A stretch of 64,000 nucleotides of DNA from Haliscomenobacter sp033763495 (GCF_033763495.1 NZ_JANRKL010000202.1:1-64000), one strand, 5' to 3'; shown: positions 27,250-36,186, numbered from the stretch's first letter. Numbers and translations: made by a program. The notes: generated from the sequence alone by a model not told the origin.

Positions 27250-27921
27250 ATGAAAAATCTACAAGTTTATCCATCTACCACTCCGGAAGTCAGTGTCCTG
27301 ACGGCCACCTTCAACCGTGAAAAACTGCTGCCAACTTGTATCGAATCGGTTATTGCGCAAACGTACAACAGCTGGGAGCACCTCATCATTGATGACGGTA
27401 GCAGCGATGAGACCCTGATGGTAGTCCAAAAATACCTGCTCGCCGATAACCGGATTCGCTATAGCCGACACAGCAATCGAGGGCAATCCCTGAGCCTGAA
27501 TGTAGCACTCGCAATGGCCGCGGGAGAATATGTGTGTATTCTGGATTCGGATGATTATTACTTGCCCAATCACATCGAGAGCCGACTTCAATATTTAAAA
27601 GCTCATCCCGAAGTAGATTTTTTACACGGGGGAATTGTCGTAATCGGTGATGAATTCGTAGTAGATAGAACCAATCCCAGCCGAAGAATAAACCTGAATG
27701 ATTGCAGTGTAAATGGTAGTTTTTTTGGTAAAACGGTAGCCTTTAGGACGGTTGGTGGGTATCGCAATATTGCGTTTGGAAACGATACCGATCTCTTCAC
27801 CAGAATTGAGGAACAGCGTTTTTTTACGCAAAAATTAACCGAACCTGAGTATAAAACGATGGTGTACTGCAGAACGGAGGATAGCATCACCGTACAATTT
27901 GAAAAACAATTGAACAATTGA
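27250..27921 (+). CDS. Family 2 glycosyltransferase
   Basis: 223-aa cytosolic GT-A-fold enzyme. The start PEVSVLTATFNREKLLPTCI, the DDGSSDET nucleotide-sugar site and the DxD-like LDSDDYYLP are all present. It is shorter than many GT2 proteins and lacks obvious membrane segments. It is the third gene of the subtilase-coaX-GT2-hypF run, 3 bp after coaX and 10 bp before hypF. Donor and acceptor are unknown; no link to the hydrogenase system is suggested by sequence beyond proximity. Confidence 0.88.
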   Translation: MKNLQVYPSTTPEVSVLTATFNREKLLPTCIESVIAQTYNSWEHLIIDDGSSDETLMVVQKYLLADNRIRYSRHSNRGQSLSLNVALAMAAGEYVCILDSDDYYLPNHIESRLQYLKAHPEVDFLHGGIVVIGDEFVVDRTNPSRRINLNDCSVNGSFFGKTVAFRTVGGYRNIAFGNDTDLFTRIEEQRFFTQKLTEPEYKTMVYCRTEDSITVQFEKQLNN

Positions 27922-27931
27922 TTCCTCTCCT

Positions 27932-30202
27932 ATGCCTGAACAAGCGCTGCACTTGCACATTCAGGGACAAGTACAAGGTGTAGGATTCCGTCCCTTTGTT
28001 TACCGCCTGGCACTGGAAATGGGGCTCAAAGGTTGGGTCAACAATGGAGTGGATGGGGTGCACATTGAGTTGAGTGGAGCCTTAGATACCGTTCAGCATT
28101 TTGCTCAAAGGGTTGTAGCCGAAGCGCCAGCCTTGGCCCGGATCACCACTGTTCATCAGCAAGTTTTACCTTTGCAAACCTTTCCCGATTTCAGCATCAT
28201 CGCCAGCGAAAGACTCAGCACACCTCAGTTATTGTTGACTCCCGATTTTGCTTTGTGTGCTGATTGTAAGAATGAATTGCATCAAGCTCAAAATTTTCGC
28301 TACCAATACGCCTTTATCACCTGCACCAATTGTGGGCCACGTTATTCCATCATCACAGGTTTACCTTACGACCGCCCACTAACAACCATGTGGGGTTTTC
28401 AGATGTGCCCCACTTGTCAGGCTGAGTATGATGATCCCTTGAATCGGCGCTATTATGCACAAACCAATTCTTGCCCAACTTGTGGCATCCAGCTAAAGTA
28501 TGTTGAGGGCAAAAACGAGGCGCTGGAAAACAATGAAGCGGCCCTTCAAGCTACCATTACCGCATTGGATGCTGGGAAAATAGTTGCAGTGAAAGGCATC
28601 GGTGGTTTTTTGTTGTTGGCTGATGCCACCAATGCCAGTACGATCAATTTGTTACGGCAGCGCAAACAACGCCCCAGCAAACCTTTTGCCTTGTTGCATC
28701 CCAACCTGGAATGCCTGGCATCTGATGTGGTCTTATCTCCGCAAGCAGTGGCAGCCCTACAAAGTTCAGTAGCACCGATAGTTCTTTTGCCCCTGCAATC
28801 ACAACCCAAAAGTGGGGTTCAAGTTGCGCTCCTTGCGCCTGGATTGCGCCGCTTAGGGGTGATGTTGCCTTATGCACCCTTGTTGGAGTTGATCAGTACT
28901 GCTTTGGGGCGACCTCTGGTAGCAACCAGTGGCAACCTTAGCCATACCCCTATTGCGTATACCAATGAGGAGGCGCTGGAAAGATTAAGCGACATTGCAG
29001 ATGGGATACTTTTGCACAATCGCGAGATTGTGGTGCCGCAGGACGATAGTGTGTTGGCTTTTACCCCCATGCAGCAGCAGAAAATTGTAATTCGCCGTTC
29101 GCGCGGTTTGGCGCCTACTTTGCTATTACCCCATTTTCAACCCCAAAATGGCCTCCTGGCCATGGGCGCACTGCTCAAAAGTACCTTTGCTTTTACCCAT
29201 CAAAACAACCTATACCTTTCGCAATACCTGGGAGATTTGGAGGATTTTGATACGCAGCAAAACTACCAACTCACCCTGCAACACTTGCTGAACACCCTGC
29301 AAGTGGAACCTACACATATTTTGGTGGACTTACACCCGGCCTATGCCTCCAGTCAATTGGGGCGAGAAATGGCCGAAGCACGAGGGCTAACTGTCGTACC
29401 GATTCAGCACCATTTGGCGCATTTTGGAGCTGTTTTGGCAGAGCATGATTTATTGGATAAAATGGAACCTGTGCTCGGAGTCATTTGGGATGGGGTAGGG
29501 CTGGGTGAAGATGGCCAAATTTGGGGTGGCGAGTTTTTTGTGTACCAGCAAAAGCAGTTTCAGCGCAAAAGCCACTTTCAATACTTTCCGTATTTTATGG
29601 GGGATAAAATGGCCCGGGAGCCCCGGCTGGCGGCATTTGCTATTTTGGGGCCGGATTCGTTTCTGGAACCTAAATTCAGCGCTGCGGAATGGTCGAATTA
29701 TCAGGTTTTGTGGCAGAAAAAGCATGTGGTACAAACCTCCAGCATGGGGCGCATTTTTGACGCGGTGGCAGCTCTGTTGGGCATTATGGATGTTCAAACC
29801 TACGAAGGAGAAGCGGCGCTGCGACTGGAAGAACTGGCCTGGACGTATTGGCAAGGCGATAACCCTACGCCGGATAGTTATATTTTTGATACTCAACCCT
29901 CTCCTCAATATTTGCTTTTACAAATCAAGGCTGATGTAGAAGCTGGGTTGCCCATAAACCTCATCGCCTTCAAATTCCATTTTTCGCTGATTGAGCTTAT
30001 AAAAACAATGGCGGTAGCTGAGCAGGTGCGACGCATTGCCTTTTCGGGAGGGGTATGGCAGAATAACCTGTTGGTGGATTTGGCGTTGAGTCAATTGTCA
30101 GGGTTTCAGCTTTACTTTCATGAGGAGGTTTCGCCGAATGATGAGGGGGTGGCGTTGGGGCAGGTGGCTGTTTTTGAGCTACAAGTTAGAGCAGCGAAAT
30201 AA
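27932..30202 (+). CDS. hypF: [NiFe]-hydrogenase maturation carbamoyltransferase HypF
   Basis: 756-aa enzyme that makes the carbamoyl precursor of the cyanide ligands and transfers it to HypE. An N-terminal acylphosphatase domain is present (HIQGQVQGVGFRPFVYRLA). Two zinc fingers of the C-x2-C-x18-C-x2-C type follow (CADCKNELHQ, CTNCGPRY, CPTCQAEYDD, CPTCG). Then come a YrdC-like domain (PSKPFALLHPNLE) and a Kae1-like carbamoyltransferase domain with HHLAHFGAVLAEH. All parts and full length are present. It is the last gene of the subtilase-coaX-GT2-hypF run and is separated from hypB by a small secreted protein gene. Confidence 0.97.
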   Translation: MPEQALHLHIQGQVQGVGFRPFVYRLALEMGLKGWVNNGVDGVHIELSGALDTVQHFAQRVVAEAPALARITTVHQQVLPLQTFPDFSIIASERLSTPQLLLTPDFALCADCKNELHQAQNFRYQYAFITCTNCGPRYSIITGLPYDRPLTTMWGFQMCPTCQAEYDDPLNRRYYAQTNSCPTCGIQLKYVEGKNEALENNEAALQATITALDAGKIVAVKGIGGFLLLADATNASTINLLRQRKQRPSKPFALLHPNLECLASDVVLSPQAVAALQSSVAPIVLLPLQSQPKSGVQVALLAPGLRRLGVMLPYAPLLELISTALGRPLVATSGNLSHTPIAYTNEEALERLSDIADGILLHNREIVVPQDDSVLAFTPMQQQKIVIRRSRGLAPTLLLPHFQPQNGLLAMGALLKSTFAFTHQNNLYLSQYLGDLEDFDTQQNYQLTLQHLLNTLQVEPTHILVDLHPAYASSQLGREMAEARGLTVVPIQHHLAHFGAVLAEHDLLDKMEPVLGVIWDGVGLGEDGQIWGGEFFVYQQKQFQRKSHFQYFPYFMGDKMAREPRLAAFAILGPDSFLEPKFSAAEWSNYQVLWQKKHVVQTSSMGRIFDAVAALLGIMDVQTYEGEAALRLEELAWTYWQGDNPTPDSYIFDTQPSPQYLLLQIKADVEAGLPINLIAFKFHFSLIELIKTMAVAEQVRRIAFSGGVWQNNLLVDLALSQLSGFQLYFHEEVSPNDEGVALGQVAVFELQVRAAK

Positions 30203-30267
30203 GCCTGCCAAATTGCAATAACCCACCTTTAACCCCCTCAATTGACTATTTTCCAACCTTTGTATAG

Positions 30268-30307
30268 GTACTTCGATGCTAGGGCTGTATTTTGAAGTAC
30301 AGTTTTT
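30268..30307 (+). terminator. Possible terminator downstream of hypF
   Basis: GTACTTC (30268-30274) pairs with GAAGTAC (30294-30300), leaving a 19-nt loop, and is followed by AGTTTTT. The long loop makes it weaker than others in this window. Confidence 0.35.
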
Positions 30308-30337
30308 ACTGATTGTACCATTCAAAACACCACGACG

Positions 30338-30790
30338 ATGAAATCACTCCCAATCCTGGCCATCTGCCTGATGCTTTGTAGCGGCTTAAACGCTCAAGCC
30401 CAAGCCGAAAACAGCAAGTCTGAATTTGAACAAATCACTGCCACGCTCATGGACTACATCGAAGGCACCGCCAACGGTGAGCCCGAACGCCTGCGCAAAG
30501 CCTTTCACCCCAACTTCAATCTATACACCATTACTGCCGACACACTCATGACGCGCTCTGGCGAAGCTTACATCAAAGGTTTTAAACCAGGAGAAAAAGC
30601 CAACCGCATTGGGCGTATCATTTCGATCGATTACGAAAAAGATGCTGCTTCAGCCAAAGCTGAAATCGTCGTGCCCAATTGGCGGATTTTTACCGATTAT
30701 TTTTTGCTGATGAAATACCAGGGCTCCTGGAAAATTGTACAAAAAAGTTACACCTGGCGGCCGTATCCCAAGCCGGATGAGAAAAAATAG
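30338..30790 (+). CDS. Secreted NTF2-like (putative lumazine-binding type) protein
   Basis: 150 aa with a signal peptide (MKSLPILAICLMLCSGLNAQAQ). The mature domain has the NTF2/SnoaL-like pattern: FEQITATLMDYIEGTANGEPER at the start (helix), a FHPNFNLYTI strand, then EIVVPNWRIFTDYFLLMKYQ and GSWKIVQKSY. Such proteins are often annotated putative lumazine-binding; real ligands are unknown. It sits alone between hypF and hypB, 135 bp after the former and 170 bp before the latter, so a role in hydrogenase maturation is not implied. Confidence 0.75.
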   Translation: MKSLPILAICLMLCSGLNAQAQAENSKSEFEQITATLMDYIEGTANGEPERLRKAFHPNFNLYTITADTLMTRSGEAYIKGFKPGEKANRIGRIISIDYEKDAASAKAEIVVPNWRIFTDYFLLMKYQGSWKIVQKSYTWRPYPKPDEKK

Positions 30791-30960
30791 AAGGCTACCT
30801 AAAACAGCTCCAGTTCTTTCCTTACCCATCTAAAATTTTAGTAAATCCAGTTTTATTTTTAGAAAATTTTTTCTAATCTCGATTTTTAATAGTAGCTTTC
30901 GCAAGAATCCTACCTGATTTTGTATACGGGTAAGCGGTTCCATTCAAAATACATCAGATC

Positions 30961-31695
30961 ATGGAACATTTGAGAGTCCCGAAGTCCAATAAAAATGCCC
31001 GTGGAACTGTCGCTTGTGACAACACCACCATGCACCTGCTCCAAGCCAATGATTTTGTAGCAGATGCCATTCGCAAATCGGTCGCCGAGCGCAATATCCT
31101 CTTGATCAACATCACCTCCTCCGCCGGAAGTGGCAAAACTTCCCTGATGCAGGAGACCGCCAAACGCTTGAGTAGCAAGCTGAAAATGGCAGTCTTGGTA
31201 GGTGATTTGGATACTGAGCGGGACGCTGACCGCATCCGCCAAACCGGAATCGAAGCCCTACAAATCGTAACTGGAGGCATTTGCCACCTGGAAGCCCAAA
31301 TGATTTGGCAGGCCATGCAATCCATTGAATTGGATGGCCTTGACTTGCTTTTTATCGAAAATGTGGGTAACTTAGTATGCCCCGCATCCTTTGATTTGGG
31401 CGAGGATTATCGGGTAACCTTGCTAGCGACTACCGAGGGCGACGACAAACCCAAAAAGTATCCCCGCATGTTCCTCACCAGCGAATTGATGCTCTTATCC
31501 AAAGCCGATTTGTTGCCCTACTTGCCGTTTTCGGTCGAGGCGGCCATCAAAGATGCGCAGGACGTGAACCCCAATCTCGAAACCCTGACCATCTCCAGCA
31601 CCAGCGGCGAAGGCTTGGATGCCTGGTGTGAATGGGTAATGGATCGGGTAGCTGCAAAGAAGGCAATGTCAACAAAAACAACCGTTTTAGCCTAG
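30961..31695 (+). CDS. hypB: Hydrogenase nickel-insertion GTPase HypB
   Basis: 244-aa GTPase that powers nickel delivery to the hydrogenase large subunit. The P-loop reads SSAGSGKTSLM; GDLDTERDADRI and NKAD-like SKADLLPYL follow. The G-domain metal site is GGICHLEAQ plus a downstream Cys (LVCPASFDLGE). The N-terminus lacks both the CxxCGC high-affinity nickel motif and the His-rich stretch of many HypB proteins. It opens a compact eight-gene run to 36744; gaps to the next genes are 16, 8, 7, 1, 11, 4 and 10 bp. Confidence 0.95.
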   Translation: MEHLRVPKSNKNARGTVACDNTTMHLLQANDFVADAIRKSVAERNILLINITSSAGSGKTSLMQETAKRLSSKLKMAVLVGDLDTERDADRIRQTGIEALQIVTGGICHLEAQMIWQAMQSIELDGLDLLFIENVGNLVCPASFDLGEDYRVTLLATTEGDDKPKKYPRMFLTSELMLLSKADLLPYLPFSVEAAIKDAQDVNPNLETLTISSTSGEGLDAWCEWVMDRVAAKKAMSTKTTVLA

Positions 31696-31711
31696 TCAAA
31701 AACCAATCAGC

Positions 31712-31972
31712 ATGTGTTTAGCAATACCTGGAAAGATCAAATCCATTGAAATGCAATACGGCGGCTTGGTCCGCATGGCGAAGGTGCAGTTTGGAGGCAT
31801 TTCAAAAGAAGCTAGTTTGGAAATGTTGCCTCATGCTAAGGAAGGTGATTACGTCCTAGTTCACGTGGGTGTAGCCATCAGCCTTGTTGATGAAGAGGAA
31901 GCTCAAAAGACCTTTGCCTACCTCGAGGAAATTGGCGAACTGGATGAACTTGTCCCAGGATCACACTTATAA
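31712..31972 (+). CDS. hypC: Hydrogenase maturation chaperone HypC
   Basis: 86-aa chaperone. The diagnostic N-terminus MCLAIPGKI exposes Cys2, which together with the conserved His (YVLVHVGVAIS) helps hold the Fe(CN)2CO unit with HypD. Length and C-terminal acidic helix are typical for the family. Only one HypC/HypG paralog is present here. It sits 16 bp after hypB and 8 bp before hypD. Confidence 0.96.
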   Translation: MCLAIPGKIKSIEMQYGGLVRMAKVQFGGISKEASLEMLPHAKEGDYVLVHVGVAISLVDEEEAQKTFAYLEEIGELDELVPGSHL

Positions 31973-31980
31973 CCACAGCC

Positions 31981-33084
31981 ATGAAATACGTCAGTGAATA
32001 CCGCGATGCCGATATGGTAGCCCAGTATCTCGAAGAGATTCGGCAAACCGTGACCCGCCCCTGGGCCATCATGGAAGTATGTGGCGGCCAAACCCACAGT
32101 TTGGTCAAAAATGGCATCCTCAATATGCTCCCCCCTGAAGTGCGCATGATCCACGGCCCTGGCTGCCCGGTTTGTGTGACTCCACTCAATTTGATTGATA
32201 AAGCGGTTTACCTCGCTGAAGAAAAAGGGGTAATCCTTTGTTCTTACGGCGACATGATTCGGGTGCCTGGCTCCAAGCGCAGTCTGCTGGAATCCAAAGC
32301 CCGTGGCGCGGATGTCCGGATTTTGTATTCGCCCCTTGAAGCCGTCAAAATTGCTCAGGAAAACCCAGACCGAGAGGTCGTCTTTTTTGCAGTAGGTTTT
32401 GAAACTACCGCTCCCGCCAATGCCTTATCGGTCATCCATGCACAGCGCGCAGGAGTACCGAATTATTCAATTCTGGCTTCTCACGTGTTGGTCCCACCCG
32501 CCATCGAAGCGGTGATGAACGACCCGGATTCTAACATTCAAGGCTTTTTGGCCGCAGGTCACGTATGTACCATCATGGGCATTGACGAGTATTACCCCTT
32601 GGTAGATCGATATGAAATTCCGATAGTTGTGACTGGGTTTGAACCCGTGGATTTGGCGCAAGGCATTCTGATGACCATCCGCCAATTGGAAAAAGGAGAA
32701 CACCAGTTGGAAAACCAATACAGCCGGGTGGTCAGGCCCGAAGGAAACCCCGAAGCCCAAAAAGTCATCCAGCAGGTCTTTACCATTGCAGACCGGGAAT
32801 GGCGCGGAATCGGCGTAATTCCTATGAGCGGCTACGAAGTACGCCCTGAATATGTCGCTTATGATGCCAACATCAAGTTCAATGTCAACATCGAAAAAGT
32901 CGCGGAGAGTGACGAATGTATTGCCGGCCTGGTGCTAAAAGGCATCAAAAAACCGCAGGAATGTCCTCAATTTGGTCGCGGCTGTACACCTCAGATGCCA
33001 CTGGGCGCACCAATGGTATCCAGCGAAGGTGCCTGTGCCGCCTATTACCATTTTTCACAGGCCATGGAAGAAGTATCTGCATAA
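31981..33084 (+). CDS. hypD: Hydrogenase Fe-S maturation factor HypD
   Basis: 367-aa protein that assembles the iron-cyanide-CO centre with HypC. Conserved Cys motifs are MEVCGGQTHSLVKNGI, HGPGCPVCVTP, and the C-terminal iron-sulfur cluster region GRGCTPQMPLG with SEGACAAYY. It is full length. It starts 8 bp after hypC and ends 7 bp before hypE. No anomaly. Confidence 0.97.
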   Translation: MKYVSEYRDADMVAQYLEEIRQTVTRPWAIMEVCGGQTHSLVKNGILNMLPPEVRMIHGPGCPVCVTPLNLIDKAVYLAEEKGVILCSYGDMIRVPGSKRSLLESKARGADVRILYSPLEAVKIAQENPDREVVFFAVGFETTAPANALSVIHAQRAGVPNYSILASHVLVPPAIEAVMNDPDSNIQGFLAAGHVCTIMGIDEYYPLVDRYEIPIVVTGFEPVDLAQGILMTIRQLEKGEHQLENQYSRVVRPEGNPEAQKVIQQVFTIADREWRGIGVIPMSGYEVRPEYVAYDANIKFNVNIEKVAESDECIAGLVLKGIKKPQECPQFGRGCTPQMPLGAPMVSSEGACAAYYHFSQAMEEVSA

Positions 33085-33091
33085 CAACGCA

Positions 33092-34144
33092 ATGGAAAAA
33101 CTTAAAATGGAATTGCAATGCCCTATGCCTCAGCTCGACTTTGAGGTGATCACCCTGGGGCATGGCAGCGGAGGGCTGCTCACCAACAAACTGTTGGAGA
33201 CAGGGGTTTTTGACCTGTTGAAAAACGAATACCTGGATCAGCACCACGATGGTGCTACCTTCACGTTGCAAGGACCATTGGCCTTTTCTACTGATAGCTA
33301 CGTTGTTTCTCCCATTTTTTTCCCTGGAGGCAATATTGGTGAACTAGCAGTCAACGGCACGGTCAACGATTTGGCGATGTGTGGTGCCATTCCACGTTAT
33401 TTGTCCCTGGCCTTTATCATCGAAGAAGGGCTGATGATGCAAGACTTTTGGAAAATCCTGGTCAGCATCAAATTTGCCGCGGAGCGTGCTGGTGTACAAA
33501 TCGTCACCGGAGACACCAAAGTGGTGGAGCGCGGCAAGGGCGATAAAATCTTCATCAATACTTCCGGTATCGGCACCTTACACACAAAGGCTCAAATCAG
33601 TAAATCCCGGGTACAGGTAGGCGACCGGATCCTCATCAGCGGCAACATCGCCGCGCATGGTATCGCGATCCTGAGTTTGCGGCAAGGCCTGCAATTCGAC
33701 AGCGAAATTCAAAGTGATACCGTCAACCTCAACCATACCGTAGCTCGTTTATTGGATCGGTTTGGTGAAAAAATTCACTTGTTGCACGACCCCACCCGTG
33801 GTGGTGTGGCCACAGTGCTCAACGAAATGGCCCGCGACACCCGCCTGGGTGTAGAAATTTGGCAAAAACAACTACCCGTCGCTGAAGACGTTTATGGCGC
33901 CTGCGAGCTACTTGGGCTCGATCCCTTGTATGTGGCCAATGAAGGCATTTTTATGGCCTTTGTGGCACCAGAAGTGGCAGATGCTGCCCTGGAAATGCTG
34001 CGAGCAGATGAAAATGGTGCGCAGGCGGCCATCATCGGCGAGGTGGTAGAAGCACATCCGAAACAAGTCATTCTACACAGTTCGATTGGGGGTAAAAGGG
34101 TCGTGAACATGCCTTTGGGCGAGCAATTGCCCCGAATTTGTTGA
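33092..34144 (+). CDS. hypE: Hydrogenase maturation protein HypE
   Basis: 350-aa AIR-synthase-fold enzyme that dehydrates the thiocarbamate made by HypF to thiocyanate. The start at 33092 avoids a long overlap with hypD (the ORF opens at 32972). Typical segments are ITLGHGSGGLLTNKLLE, FSTDSYVVSP, VNGTVNDLAMCGA and LLHDPTRGGVATVLNEMA. The extreme C-terminus is LPRIC, so the Cys that carries the carbamoyl/cyano group is the last residue, as required. It sits 7 bp after hypD and 1 bp before the NHL gene. Confidence 0.97.
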   Translation: MEKLKMELQCPMPQLDFEVITLGHGSGGLLTNKLLETGVFDLLKNEYLDQHHDGATFTLQGPLAFSTDSYVVSPIFFPGGNIGELAVNGTVNDLAMCGAIPRYLSLAFIIEEGLMMQDFWKILVSIKFAAERAGVQIVTGDTKVVERGKGDKIFINTSGIGTLHTKAQISKSRVQVGDRILISGNIAAHGIAILSLRQGLQFDSEIQSDTVNLNHTVARLLDRFGEKIHLLHDPTRGGVATVLNEMARDTRLGVEIWQKQLPVAEDVYGACELLGLDPLYVANEGIFMAFVAPEVADAALEMLRADENGAQAAIIGEVVEAHPKQVILHSSIGGKRVVNMPLGEQLPRIC

Positions 34145-34145
34145 C

Positions 34146-35312
34146 ATGGAGTACGGCGCACTGAACATCACCCTCAAGGCAGGTACCGGACTGCCCACCA
34201 ATGTGCCGAGTGTACCTGCGGTGGTGCAGGATGAGCGCATGTTCAAAGGCGCGCCCGACAATCCACTGCTGGCGCCACGGGGCGTATGCCTCGTAAAAGA
34301 TACCCTTCTGGTAGCCGATACTGGGCAAAACCGGGTTTTTATCTGGCACAAGGCCAGCCAATTGCCGGAGCAAGCGGAGCCAGATTTGGTGTTGGGTCAA
34401 CTTGACATGGACGCCACTGGGCGCAACTCGGGCGCTACCGTTTCAGCTGCTACCTTACAATATCCTTCTGGCCTTTGGTCTGATGGTGAGCGGCTTATCG
34501 TGGCCGACGCCTGGAACCACCGCGTACTCATCTGGCATACCTGGCCACAACACGACGGCCAAGCAGCTGACGTGGTGTTGGGCCAACCTGATTTTTTTCA
34601 GAATCAACCCAACGTCATAGGCATCGGCACAGCGCCCACTGCTCAATCCTTGTACTGGCCCTATGGCGTATTCAGCGATGGTGCAAGCCTATGGATTGCC
34701 GATACGGGTAACCGTAGGGTTTTGTTTTTTGAAAAAATCCCAATGGAAAATTATTCTGCTGCCGACGCTGTGATTGGCAAAGCGACTTTTGACGAACGCG
34801 ACTACGAACACCAGGACGCCATCTGGCCCTACGCCGTCAAAATTGGCCCAAATGGCGAAATGGCGATCACCGATACACAGTACTATCGGGTATTGATTTG
34901 GCGGAACTGGCAAAATGCGTTGTCCCAGAAAGCCGAATTGATTATTGGGCAAGCTGATCTGGACAGCAATGGGATGAACCAATACGGATTATTTCCACAG
35001 GCCAATACCCTGAGTTGGTGCTATGACGCCGTTTTTTACCAAAAAGGAATCCTGGTGGCCGATACCGGCAACAGCCGGGTGCTCTGTTTTGAAGCTTTGC
35101 CGCCGGAAAACAATGCCAAAGCGCAAAGCCTGATTGGTAAGCCTCATTTCAACATGGGCAGTGAAAACATGGATACTTTATTTGGGACGGAAAAATCCCT
35201 GTACTGGCCTTTTTCCATCAGTGTAGATGGGCAGCGAGTGGCCATTGCAGATACCGGGAACCATCGGATTATTTTTGCTCAATTCCTCGATGCTTCAATT
35301 GCTCAACGCTAA
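34146..35312 (+). CDS. NHL-repeat beta-propeller protein in the hyp operon
   Basis: 388 aa, no signal peptide seen. At least six NHL-type blades occur: LLVADTGQNRVFIWH, LIVADAWNHRVLIWH, LWIADTGNRRVLFFEK, AITDTQYYRVLIWRN, ILVADTGNSRVLCFEA and VAIADTGNHRIIFAQ. A six-bladed propeller should act as a protein- or ligand-binding platform. The gene begins 1 bp after the hypE stop, so it is translationally close to the maturation genes. NHL-repeat genes accompany some high-affinity [NiFe]-hydrogenase clusters; by analogy this could be a hydrogenase-associated protein, but its role is undefined. Confidence 0.9.
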   Translation: MEYGALNITLKAGTGLPTNVPSVPAVVQDERMFKGAPDNPLLAPRGVCLVKDTLLVADTGQNRVFIWHKASQLPEQAEPDLVLGQLDMDATGRNSGATVSAATLQYPSGLWSDGERLIVADAWNHRVLIWHTWPQHDGQAADVVLGQPDFFQNQPNVIGIGTAPTAQSLYWPYGVFSDGASLWIADTGNRRVLFFEKIPMENYSAADAVIGKATFDERDYEHQDAIWPYAVKIGPNGEMAITDTQYYRVLIWRNWQNALSQKAELIIGQADLDSNGMNQYGLFPQANTLSWCYDAVFYQKGILVADTGNSRVLCFEALPPENNAKAQSLIGKPHFNMGSENMDTLFGTEKSLYWPFSISVDGQRVAIADTGNHRIIFAQFLDASIAQR

Positions 35313-35323
35313 AATCGACCCGT

Positions 35324-35956
35324 ATGATCAATGCACTCCCTTTGTTTTTTGCAGCAGTAGTTGGTTTCGGACATGCCTTTGAAATCGACCACTTGTTGGC
35401 GGTGAGCAATATTGTAACCCGGCGCAAAACGATCTGGGAGGCTCTCAAAGACGGAATTTATTGGGGATTGGGGCATACTTCAACCATCCTAATTATCGGC
35501 GTTTTGATGATTTTGGCAAAACTAGGTATCTCCGAACAAACCTTTCATTTCTTCGAGGCTGGGGTAGGGGTGATGCTGGTGGTGCTGGGCGTCCAGCGCA
35601 TCCGCAAAACCTGGGAACACGAGAAGTGGCACGCCGACCAGCACCACCACCTGCAAGCGCATGACCACCGTTTGGCTTATGGCGTTGGACTGGTGCATGG
35701 CCTGGCCGGAAGTGGAGCCTTGGTTTTACTGGTCATGACCGAAATCAAAGAGGCCTTGCCCGCGGTACTCTACCTGCTGGTGTTTGGGATGGGTTCCATC
35801 GCCGGGATGCTGCTGGCTTCGGGGGTATTCAGCCTGCCTTTTTCCCAAAAACTTGCGGATGCGGGGCCTTGGCGCTGGCGTTTTACCCTTTTGTCCTCCT
35901 TGTTGTGTATGATTGTGGGAGGAAAAGTCATTTGGGAAAACTTGATGTCAAACTGA
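35324..35956 (+). CDS. UreH/NiCoT-like nickel permease
   Basis: 210-aa integral membrane protein with about six hydrophobic segments. The first holds the metal-transport signature HX4DH (GHAFEIDHLLAV, compare HAFDADH of nickel/cobalt permeases); the second has LGHTSTILII, like the GHST motif. A His-rich loop lies in the middle (HEKWHADQHHHLQAHDH). The fold is near UreH-type accessory transporters. In a hyp operon a nickel-import role is a strong inference. It begins 11 bp after the NHL gene and ends 4 bp before the 71-residue unknown. Confidence 0.85.
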   Translation: MINALPLFFAAVVGFGHAFEIDHLLAVSNIVTRRKTIWEALKDGIYWGLGHTSTILIIGVLMILAKLGISEQTFHFFEAGVGVMLVVLGVQRIRKTWEHEKWHADQHHHLQAHDHRLAYGVGLVHGLAGSGALVLLVMTEIKEALPAVLYLLVFGMGSIAGMLLASGVFSLPFSQKLADAGPWRWRFTLLSSLLCMIVGGKVIWENLMSN

Positions 35957-35960
35957 AGCC

Positions 35961-36176
35961 ATGAATGAAACAAGTACCTCCAAAGAACAATTGTTGCAAG
36001 CTTTTCAGGAACAGAGCATTGTAGTTCTTACCGACAATGGAAAGTTTCTCGAACTGGAAAATGATTACAGTGTTGAAATAGAGGCCAATGGCATTTATAA
36101 GCTGCGCTCGGAAGGCCTGGTGGTTGCTCCTTTTGCCAGTGTAGAAGAATTGTGTCAGTTTATAAAAATGGCTTGA
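35961..36176 (+). CDS. Small protein of unknown function in the hyp operon
   Basis: 71 aa, acidic, with no Cys except one near the end and no signal or membrane segment. It begins MNETSTSKEQLLQAFQEQ, a helix-like stretch, then a beta-rich middle (IVVLTDNGKFLELENDYSVE, GIYKLRSEG) and ends VEELCQFIKMA. It is not similar to HypA, HycI or any other maturation factor I know; length excludes HypA. It is tightly packed (4 bp after the permease, 10 bp before the DUF151 gene), so translation is likely. Function unknown. Confidence 0.75.
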   Translation: MNETSTSKEQLLQAFQEQSIVVLTDNGKFLELENDYSVEIEANGIYKLRSEGLVVAPFASVEELCQFIKMA

Positions 36177-36186
36177 AAAACAATAC

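Noticed and set aside
30203..30960. A hypA gene between hypF and hypB
   Set aside because: The only real ORF here is a secreted NTF2-like protein; no CxxC zinc pair or MHE-type start of HypA.
32972..33091. Extended N-terminus of HypE
   Set aside because: It overlaps hypD by over 100 bp and reads as off-frame translation; MEKLKMELQ at 33092 fits the family start.
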